Shown one piece after another: positions 1-8,311 of a stretch of DNA of 64,000 bases. The position numbers and the translations under genes are program-made. The notes under the pieces were generated by a model. That model had not been told where the DNA came from and searched no databases. It was given only the letters and a program-made list of their open reading frames with translations. Positions within the stretch are counted from its first letter, which is position 1; each line of letters opens with the position of its first letter. Source of the DNA: Hyphomicrobiales bacterium (lineage in GTDB: Bacteria; Pseudomonadota; Alphaproteobacteria; Rhizobiales; Rhizobiaceae); contig JAALLE010000006.1 of assembly GCA_011087605.1 (NCBI GenBank), positions 1 through 64,000 on the forward strand, in the 5' to 3' direction.

Positions 1-448
1 GGGAATTATAGCATGATCCGCAAACGAACGGACTTTTCACACAGCCTCTCCGCATGTCGGTCGTTCACCCATTAATTATTCTTGGTGTTATGAAAGTCTG
101 CTTCTGTATCCAAGGATTGAAAGCGACCGGATTTGCTCAAAGTCATCCGCAACGATACCTCACCTTCGGATCGGGCTGGTGTGTGGGGCCGCGGATTGGT
201 TCGCGGGGGCGAATTCAACCATTTACTATTTGACAGGCACTCTGCCCGGCTGACCTTGTTCGTGAACCCGGAAAACCAGGATTGTGGCACCTTTGTTGCC
301 GGAACGGGCGGTATGAACCTGCTGACCAATGATGCGTGGATTGGGGAGGTTTAAGAGTTGGGGACGTTTGATACCGTCACACAATCTCTTGATGTAGGCA
401 GGTTCTTTTGGATTGCGGTTTGAGCCAATTATTAGGTCAAGTTCCCCG

Positions 449-476
449 GCGGCCACGACTAAAATGCCGTGGCCGC
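449..476. terminator. Stem-loop just 3' of the adenylation gene (GCGGCCACG-N10-CGTGGCCGC)
   Basis: Perfect 9-bp inverted repeat immediately downstream of the minus-strand stop at 484; no clear U-run, so only a possible terminator. Confidence 0.45.
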
Positions 477-483
477 TTGTAGA

Positions 484-2688
484 TTAAAGTGTAGGAAGGC
501 TGGTCAGAACCTTGCGGTCGACCTTTCCAGGCACTGTCAGCGGCATGTTCTCAATGAAGACCAAATTCTTTGGAATGTAAAAAATCGGACAGATTTCTCC
601 AACACCGGCCTTTAATTCATCACCGCGATTTTCACTGGGATCTTCAGCGACAACATAGGCAGTCAGAACTTTGTTGCCTGCGTTTTCTTCAGCAACCACC
701 ACTACGTCTTCAACTCCAGACTGGGAGCGAATTGCAGCTTCAATTTCTCCCAACTCGATGCGAACACCATTGATCTTAACCTGGAAGTCATTGCGGCCCA
801 TATAGACGATTTCACCATCCGGCATGTAGCGGGCAAGATCTCCGGTCTTGTAAAGCCGCTTGTGCGGTGCTCCGTGAACCGGATTTTCGACAAACCGTTC
901 TTCAGTCAGGTCTTCGCGCGCCCAGTAACCTCGGGCGAGTTGAACACCACCGATATAGAGTTCGCCAGGAACTCCGATCGGTACAGGTTGATTGAGCTCA
1001 TCCAGAATATGAAGGCTGGTATTTGATACCGGCTTACCAATTGGAATGTAATTGCGCTCAGGATTTCTGGGACAATGGTAATAGCTAACATCCACAGCCG
1101 CCTCAGTCGGGCCGTAGAGATTGTGCACTTCAGCAATATTGTTGGATTTGTCGTAGAATTGTTGAACCACATCAAATCCAAGCGCTTCGCCGGAGCAGAA
1201 CAGTTTCTTAATCGGCAATTGATCCAAAGCCGGCGCCATCATGAACAGACGCAGGACGGATGGAACAAAGTGGAGGTGCGTAACCTTCTGATCCTTGATC
1301 AGATGATACAGGTAACCAATCGCCATATGTCCGTCAGGCTCGGCAACGACCAAGGTCGATCCGACACTGAAAGACCACAGAAATTCCCAGACAGAAACAT
1401 CGAATGTATAGGGGGTTTTTTGAAGAATACGGTCCTGGGAGGTGAGACCATATTCTTCATGCATCCACACCACGCGGTTGTAAATCGCACCATGCTCGAC
1501 AATGACGCCTTTGGGTTTGCCGGTCGAGCCCGAGGTATAGATCATGTAGGCAAGTGAATCGGCCTCGATGTTGATGCCCAGATCGCTGGCATCGCCTTCT
1601 GGGTCAATCTCACCATATTCAGGCAATGTCACAACTTCAGCATTCACCTCTTCCAACTGGTCCAACAGATGTTCCTGGGTCAGGACCACCTTTGGCTGAC
1701 AGTCTTCAACAATTTCGGCGATCCGGCCAACCGGATCCTGAGTGTTCAAGGGCACATAGGCACCGCCAGCCTTAAGCGTCGCCCAAAGAGCAATAACCAA
1801 TTCAAAACTGCGATCCAGGCACAGACACACAAATTTATCGCGACCGACGCCCTTGGCGCGCAGGACTCGAGCCAATTGATTTACCCGTGCGTTGAATACT
1901 CCAAATGTCATTTCCTCGTCTTTGTAAACGAGAGCGACTTGATCGGGATTGTCCTTTGCCTGCTGCTCCATTTGAGCAACAAGTCCACCATCATAGGCGT
2001 ATTCTATTTCTGTATCATTCCACTCATGCAATATCAGATTGCGTTCCCGCTCAGACATCAAAGGTTGCTGTGACACGGGCACAGCCAGATCATCGACGAT
2101 GCCTTGTGCCAAGGCGGTTATCCGGTCTGACATGTTGAACACGGCTTCCGCTGAAATCTCGTTGGTGTGCCTCCATTCAACGGATCCGTCATCGCGGCAG
2201 TTCAACCAGACATCAGTCTGCGACAATGGGCTGGCCTGGTTGCCGAAACTCAGTGCCACCGACACAGATTCGCTCAAACCATATTCCCAATTGCTGTCTT
2301 CATTATTGTTCGCAACAGTACGGGAAAGCAGCGCACGGCATAAAAACATGCCGAAAGATTCTTCAGGATGAAGGGTAACAGTGACCGGAATGTAACGACC
2401 GTGACTCAAGGGAGTTCTACGGTCCTGAATAGGAAATACGGCCTCGCCGTTTTCTGAAACCCTGGCAAGATATGCCGCAACAAGCCCGAATGAAATATCG
2501 TTTTTGCGCAAATCAGGAAACAGCTCGGCAAGACACTCAATTAGTTCAACGCTTACCAATGGCGAGCCCTGTTCAAGCAGGCCGCTAAATGCCACCTCAT
2601 GCTTATAAACTTCCAGATCTGGAAGTTTACTCATTTCCCAACCATTCAGTCTTGTTGACGCTTCCAGCGCGACCTTAGGGATCCCCAT
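484..2688 (-). CDS. NRPS-derived amino acid adenylation protein with a partial condensation-domain C-lobe and no carrier domain
   Basis: A-domain motifs YTSGSTGKPKGV, FDVSVWEFLW, NLYGPTEAAVD, YKTGDLARY, VKINGVRIELGEIE, PGKVDRK; N-terminus resembles the C-terminal lobe of a C domain (PLMSERERNLILHEWNDT linker). Confidence 0.93.
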   Translation of the reverse strand: MGIPKVALEASTRLNGWEMSKLPDLEVYKHEVAFSGLLEQGSPLVSVELIECLAELFPDLRKNDISFGLVAAYLARVSENGEAVFPIQDRRTPLSHGRYIPVTVTLHPEESFGMFLCRALLSRTVANNNEDSNWEYGLSESVSVALSFGNQASPLSQTDVWLNCRDDGSVEWRHTNEISAEAVFNMSDRITALAQGIVDDLAVPVSQQPLMSERERNLILHEWNDTEIEYAYDGGLVAQMEQQAKDNPDQVALVYKDEEMTFGVFNARVNQLARVLRAKGVGRDKFVCLCLDRSFELVIALWATLKAGGAYVPLNTQDPVGRIAEIVEDCQPKVVLTQEHLLDQLEEVNAEVVTLPEYGEIDPEGDASDLGINIEADSLAYMIYTSGSTGKPKGVIVEHGAIYNRVVWMHEEYGLTSQDRILQKTPYTFDVSVWEFLWSFSVGSTLVVAEPDGHMAIGYLYHLIKDQKVTHLHFVPSVLRLFMMAPALDQLPIKKLFCSGEALGFDVVQQFYDKSNNIAEVHNLYGPTEAAVDVSYYHCPRNPERNYIPIGKPVSNTSLHILDELNQPVPIGVPGELYIGGVQLARGYWAREDLTEERFVENPVHGAPHKRLYKTGDLARYMPDGEIVYMGRNDFQVKINGVRIELGEIEAAIRSQSGVEDVVVVAEENAGNKVLTAYVVAEDPSENRGDELKAGVGEICPIFYIPKNLVFIENMPLTVPGKVDRKVLTSLPTL

Positions 2689-2837
2689 CGTCTTCTCCTG
2701 CTAGTTTGCTGTGCTTAGGCTTATTTGCCGACACGGTTCTAATTGGAATCAAATTTGACGGGGAAAAACTAACTAAATCTGTTGGGTTATGATGAACAAG
2801 TTATTGGCATTAACTGATGGTAAGGGCCTGTTAAAAC

Positions 2838-3814
2838 TTATCTATTCATTTGATTCGGAAGCGTTAATACATTCTCAGGAAATAGGGCAATCAACGCCAG
2901 TCCGGTGACCAAAAGCGGGAAAAATGGAATTGCCGCAGCGGCAATCTTCAATATGTTCCACCCGTAATACCCTGCAGTACAAAGAGATTAAAACCGACGG
3001 GAGGGCTAATCTGGGACATCTCGACGACAAGAACCACGAATATGAAAAACCGAACCCGATCAGTTTCAACCACTTCCACCATCTGTTTTGGTCTTGATCT
3101 CACCTCATGATGCAGCCCAGCCTCGAGCTTCTGCTGCGCCAGCTGCAAACATCGCAGCCAATTGTTGTTCGGAGATAAGACGGTCAAAGGTACGTTTATT
3201 GACCACGACAATGTTCTTCGGCAACCAGGCCTGAACATCATAGTAGCTGCTGAGATACTCCCAGGCCTTGTTGTTGTACCCGGTTGACGGAGGCGTGACT
3301 ATTGCATCGACACGTCCGGTAGAAAATGCCTGAGCCAATTCGGCAACTTCAACCTGTGTTGGCACAGTGTTTGCCAATTGAGCCAGCCGTTAAGTGGCAG
3401 CATTACTGGCGCGAAATTTCATGCCGGACAAATCGCCGGTCTTTTCGACGGCTGGGCGCTGAATATTCCAAAGTTTCTTGGCGTTCGCGTAGCTATTTGC
3501 AAGAAATGGAACCGAATCCATTCCAGACACCGGATTTTCGTTGGACAACCGCGATAACAAGAATTCACCTATTGGCGCCTGACCACTTCTGGTGGCGTTT
3601 TTGATTTCGACGTTTTTAAAAAGAGATCCAGATGAATGGACTTTGATCGTGATTCCACCATCGGTGGCGCGCTCGAGTTGCCGTCCAAACTCGACATGAT
3701 TCAGCGAACGAAAATTGTTGTCGCCATAAGGAACTGGCATGTTCCACGTGTCGACCAATGCGATCGAACTACCGCTGCCTAGCCCGGCGAAAGCTGCAAT
3801 GCGGCTTTCAACAT
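2838..3814 (-). pseudogene. Decayed TRAP transporter: disrupted DctP plus DctM C-terminal remnant
   Basis: DctP-like fragments (LVDTWNMPVPYG.., AFSTGRVDAIVTPPSTGYNNKAWEY..) split by stops and frameshifts, then DctM C-terminus ISPPVGFNLFVLQGITG / NILKIAAAAIPFFPLLVTGLALIALFPENVLTLPNQMNR in two frames. Confidence 0.85.
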
Positions 3815-3867
3815 GTTGCTGCTTTTGTATCTAATAAGAATTCTCAGGCTGGTAAAAACCGGCCAAA

Positions 3868-4125
3868 TCAGGCTGAAAGACGAACCGGTTCGGTCTCGTC
3901 AAATGATACATTTTTGGCTTCGAGTACGGTTCTCATGTCGCCGAGATTCTGCATGTTCACTACTTCGTTGATGGCAAAGCGAATATTGTATGCCGTTTCT
4001 ACGGCCAGAATCACCTCAATGTGGCGCAGAGAATCCCAGTTTGGTGTATTCATGGCATTGGATTTTTCACTCAGTGTATCTGCTTCAACGTTTAGAATTC
4101 CGGCAATGATATCATAAAGTTTCAT
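3868..4125 (-). CDS. Acyl/peptidyl carrier protein
   Basis: 85 aa; phosphopantetheine-type motif WDSLRHIEVILAVE. Confidence 0.85.
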   Translation of the reverse strand: MKLYDIIAGILNVEADTLSEKSNAMNTPNWDSLRHIEVILAVETAYNIRFAINEVVNMQNLGDMRTVLEAKNVSFDETEPVRLSA

Positions 4126-4220
4126 GGTGTTCCCCGAGTCCAGTTAGTGGCTGTTCAGTCGTAAAAATATGGTTGAAGACTTGCCCAACCGATTGTTGGG
4201 AAATTAGACCAACAAAGTGT

Positions 4221-5738
4221 TTAGAAATCGTAATAGAGGAAGGAAGAGTCCGACCCGATATTGGAGAATGCAAAGACCAGAAGAGCGGCGACCATGAACG
4301 CCCATCCAGCGTTTGGTTTCCACTGAATCAAGTTTGTCAGCTTGCTCATGACTTGTGGTTTTGCATCAGACACAATCCAATGACGCGACAGTATTTCTTG
4401 AGTGTTCGGCACGCACAGGACAATGATGCCCAGTGGTAAGATAAACGCCCAGGCTTCGATCAACACCAGGCGCACTGGTTCGCCCATTCCAGCCGGAACC
4501 AGGGAAGATGCGCCCCACATAGTGGCCAGCATTGTACCCGCGGTAGTCATGTCAGGTGAACGGAATATCACCAGGCCACTAACGACAACCGACATGGTCA
4601 ACAACCAATTGCTGATCACGCCCAGCTTAGGCAGGTTAAATTGTTTCCACCCGTTGTTTATCGCAATCGCAATCCCATGAAGCAGTCCATAAAATACGAA
4701 GGTCCAACCTGAACCATGCCAAATACCCGCAACCAACATGGTGAAAATAATCGGCCAGCCACCAGCAAAAACGAACTTTGGGAATGCCGGCATTTTTTTC
4801 TGCATTGCCTTGCGCATGCCGTTCATGGCCATTGGCGAAAAGACATAGTTGGTAAAGAACCGGGTCATGGTCATATGCCAGCGTTGCCAGAAGTCTGAGA
4901 TGCTTGTCGCCTTGAACGGTGAATTGAAGTTGAGCGGCAATTTCAGACCAAATATGGTTCCAAGCCCAATTGCCATATCCGAATAGCCGGAAAAGTCGAA
5001 ATAGAGTTGCAGCGTGTAGGCGAGCGAACCGGTCCAGGCAGTAACCGGGTCCACAACACCACCGGCAGCCACTCCATCAAATGCCAAATTGGCAAACGGA
5101 GCGAGGGAATCAGCAAACACAACTTTCTTGAACAAGCCCATGGCAAAGATAGAAAGTCCAAGCGCGATGCGTTGACCGTCCAGTGCCCGGTCAGTGCGGT
5201 TTTCCATCTGGTCGAATATTTCCTTCTGCATGACCAGTGGACCTGCAGTCACATAGGGAAAAAACGTCGCGAAGGCGGTGTATTTGACAATCGAACGTTG
5301 CTCGGTTCGACCACCATGAGCTTCAATCAGATAACCAATCTGCACAAATGTGTAGAAGGAGATGCCGATCGGTAAAATGATCGACAGATGATCAAATCCT
5401 GAACCGGTGATTTGATTGGTGATGTCGATAAAGAAATTTGTGTATTTGAAATAACCCAGGGCAAAAAGGTTGCCCAATATTCCCCCGATCAGAAGCTTGT
5501 TGGAAGCTTTTTCTGCTCCGTATGAGCGCGTCAAAACGCTGCCGATGACAAAGTTGGAAATCACTGAAACCAGCAAGATTGCCAACAGTTTCCAGCTCAA
5601 TTGAGCGTAAAAGATCAACGATGCGGCAGCCAGTACGCCAAAGGCATTCGACCACCCCTTGAAATGTTGCACCAGTGCAAATGCGATGAACGTGCAGGGC
5701 AAGAACAGGACGAGAAACTCGTAAGAATTAAATGGCAT
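4221..5738 (-). CDS. MBOAT family O-acyltransferase (DltB/AlgI-like)
   Basis: Multi-TM protein with FWQRWHMTMTRFF and GIWHGSGWTFVFYGLLHG motifs. Confidence 0.93.
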   Translation of the reverse strand: MPFNSYEFLVLFLPCTFIAFALVQHFKGWSNAFGVLAAASLIFYAQLSWKLLAILLVSVISNFVIGSVLTRSYGAEKASNKLLIGGILGNLFALGYFKYTNFFIDITNQITGSGFDHLSIILPIGISFYTFVQIGYLIEAHGGRTEQRSIVKYTAFATFFPYVTAGPLVMQKEIFDQMENRTDRALDGQRIALGLSIFAMGLFKKVVFADSLAPFANLAFDGVAAGGVVDPVTAWTGSLAYTLQLYFDFSGYSDMAIGLGTIFGLKLPLNFNSPFKATSISDFWQRWHMTMTRFFTNYVFSPMAMNGMRKAMQKKMPAFPKFVFAGGWPIIFTMLVAGIWHGSGWTFVFYGLLHGIAIAINNGWKQFNLPKLGVISNWLLTMSVVVSGLVIFRSPDMTTAGTMLATMWGASSLVPAGMGEPVRLVLIEAWAFILPLGIIVLCVPNTQEILSRHWIVSDAKPQVMSKLTNLIQWKPNAGWAFMVAALLVFAFSNIGSDSSFLYYDF

Positions 5739-5755
5739 GACAGTATTCCCGACTT

Positions 5756-8131
5756 CTAAAGCGCGCCGCGCAATTTAAATTCATCACTCTGCAAGCGGTA
5801 CTGCATAAGCAACATTCCCAAACATGCTGGATTCCCATGTTCTGCATCAATGTATTGTTTGGCCCTACAGCCAACATCCTGAGGTGAAAAACCACCTACC
5901 AGACCAAAGCCGTATTTTGCCGCCCAATCCTTGGTGAGATCCTGGATCTTCTTGAGACCAACCATGTATTCGGTGCCCTGAACTGCGTCCCAGAATATTG
6001 GATTGAATTGAGGGTGAGCCAACGTGACTTTCACGCCCTTGTCCTTCAAATATTCAAACAGGAATTCCATATGGGCGACGCCCTTGGGATCGATTTTAGG
6101 TGGAGAGTTCTTGCTGGCTTCTGCAAAGGAGAGAGCTTCGTTGCGAGCTCGTTCCTGCGAGAACAGGCGCTTATGCTCACCGGACCAAAGAATGGATCCA
6201 CCCGGCAACAGTGTGTCGAGACCTTCAAAGTTTCTCTCATCTGTCGCATGCGGCATAACCGGAGCAGTCAGATGTCTTGTTCCGTGTGTTTTAAGCAGGG
6301 AGAAATTGGCCAGTTCTCGCCATGTCTGAACCGGTAAGGTCTCCAGCATTGAATGCGCCTTAAACCCAGTCCGTTCAGCAAACCGGCGATAATATTTAAT
6401 ACCGGGCAACCACAGGAAGTCTGTGCGATCCTTAACCGGTGTCAGCAGCTTGTCGCGAATGGTAATGATCAATTCCGGAGGCAGCCTTCCGTGGCGTTCG
6501 TAAATTTCGACCATCGCCATCATGTCCTCGTAATAATCACGATGAACGTGGCTGTTATAAACGTTGACGCCTGACAAAAGGCTTACATGAGCCTCTTGCC
6601 AATGACTCGCTCCAAGCACGCCGACATCCGGGGTTGTCGTCATTCGCTTGATTGTTTCGTTGCGAAGATCCCGAATGTTGATGTTGAGATCGAAGACGCC
6701 GTAGTTTCTGCCGTCCGTGTGGGCTTGAGTCACATCTGAAATCATATTTTGATCAAACAGCATGGGGGCAAAGTATTTGTTGCCCTGCCAAATCGCGGCG
6801 ATTCCCATAATAAACAGAGCCAGTGTTGCAATTACAAACCGACCACCGGCCCGACCTTCTTGGGTGTCTGCTTTTGCATCCTCATCATAGTGACCTTCAA
6901 GCCGGTTCAAGAGTTCTCGGGCGTCTTCACTGGCAACATCTGCCTGTGTTTCAAATTGTGGCTGCTCATATTGTTCTTGAACTTCAGCAGCTTGTGCTGA
7001 CATGGTGCTGCCACCTACGGCCATGCCCGACGACACAGCCACACCAGTGGACGAGATGACAGCTCTGGCAGATGTACTGATGGCAGGCCCCGCGGGCCCA
7101 GTTCCCGTCGGGTTGACGTCAGAACCTGGATCTTCGACATAGTCGGCTTCAGGATCCAGCGCATGGGTGGAATCTGCATCTTTGTACAATCGGACGTTTC
7201 GCCCAAATACGAGCTCAAACAAGAGCGGTGCAAAAAACATTGGGATTTGTGAAGCGCCGACATAAACGGCCAGGTTGGAATCATTTGCGTAGCCGACCAA
7301 TCCGAAAGTCAGCCCGATGTTGCGGAAGCTGGCAAGGACACTGGCCGTCATGGCAATGTTGTAGCCCAAATGAGCCATTGCCACTCTCAATACCAGCGCA
7401 ACCGATATCGTGGTCATGATCGAAACCGCAATATAAAACAATACTCTTTGGCTGTCTGTCTGCAGGGCGACGACGACCGGAGCTTCCAGTGCGAAACAAA
7501 AAATCACCAATGACAGAACCGAGCCCCAGCGGCCGATTTGGATGGAACGTTCTCTTGATTTTGGTGTCCAGTTGCGTGCCCACTGACGGATCAACAGGAA
7601 GATGCCAAGCGGGACGATCATGAGGGCAAACAATCGGATCGCAAAATTGACGAAGTCAAACTGGAAATGACCATCATGGAGAAGGCTGAAGCCAACAAAG
7701 ATAGAAATCGGTGCGACAAGAGTGGATACCACAACAGTCTGAACGGCCAGTTTTTGGTCCAACCCCATCAAATGAACCAGGGTTGGTGAGGCAAACAGTG
7801 ACCCACTCGTCAAGGTTACCATTATGAAGTAGACAATCTGCGAATCCAGTTTGAATATCCAGCCGGTTGTCGCCACCAACCCGGGCAGCAAGAGTTGCTG
7901 GAGACCGACCAACGGTAATACAGCGGGGTGGAGTTTTGTGAATATTTGGTTTTCGTAGTTCACGTAAGGCAGCAGCGAAAACACCATCACACAAAACAGC
8001 GATGGCATCAGGAAGCCGGTAAAACCGCTTGCAAACCCTTCAAATTGAAATGCAACCACCACTCCCAATGCAAGCACGAGTGCTGCGAGGAATTTCTCGT
8101 CTTCAATACGCATATTTACCGCTCGTCCCAT
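5756..8131 (-). CDS. Fusion: N-terminal BART-superfamily-like (BASS/AEC-like) multi-TM domain + linker + TM + SGNH/DltD-like extracytoplasmic domain
   Basis: About 10 hydrophobic segments, low-complexity linker, TM RFVIATLALFIMGIAAIW, then GVLGASHWQEA (GxSH-like block) domain; alternative start at 8113. Confidence 0.75.
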   Translation of the reverse strand: MGRAVNMRIEDEKFLAALVLALGVVVAFQFEGFASGFTGFLMPSLFCVMVFSLLPYVNYENQIFTKLHPAVLPLVGLQQLLLPGLVATTGWIFKLDSQIVYFIMVTLTSGSLFASPTLVHLMGLDQKLAVQTVVVSTLVAPISIFVGFSLLHDGHFQFDFVNFAIRLFALMIVPLGIFLLIRQWARNWTPKSRERSIQIGRWGSVLSLVIFCFALEAPVVVALQTDSQRVLFYIAVSIMTTISVALVLRVAMAHLGYNIAMTASVLASFRNIGLTFGLVGYANDSNLAVYVGASQIPMFFAPLLFELVFGRNVRLYKDADSTHALDPEADYVEDPGSDVNPTGTGPAGPAISTSARAVISSTGVAVSSGMAVGGSTMSAQAAEVQEQYEQPQFETQADVASEDARELLNRLEGHYDEDAKADTQEGRAGGRFVIATLALFIMGIAAIWQGNKYFAPMLFDQNMISDVTQAHTDGRNYGVFDLNINIRDLRNETIKRMTTTPDVGVLGASHWQEAHVSLLSGVNVYNSHVHRDYYEDMMAMVEIYERHGRLPPELIITIRDKLLTPVKDRTDFLWLPGIKYYRRFAERTGFKAHSMLETLPVQTWRELANFSLLKTHGTRHLTAPVMPHATDERNFEGLDTLLPGGSILWSGEHKRLFSQERARNEALSFAEASKNSPPKIDPKGVAHMEFLFEYLKDKGVKVTLAHPQFNPIFWDAVQGTEYMVGLKKIQDLTKDWAAKYGFGLVGGFSPQDVGCRAKQYIDAEHGNPACLGMLLMQYRLQSDEFKLRGAL

Positions 8132-8311
8132 TATTCCCAGACCGGCAAAGCGAAAACGCCGCAGTTACAACATTCTCATTCCGGCCCCACCAGTGGGAGC
8201 AAGACTACACAGTGAAAATTTGCCCTTGGTGAACAAACATGTTGAACGAATTATTAACGTTCCTAGCGACAATGTGGTGCAGGCATTCAACTGACATGTG
8301 GGAACTCGAAA

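Noticed and set aside
1-480. Short ORFs on both strands at the window edge
   Set aside because: No family motif in any frame; could be the end of a neighbouring gene outside the window but cannot be supported.
1075-1557. 160-aa plus-strand ORF
   Set aside because: Antisense to the adenylation gene whose core motifs are unambiguous.
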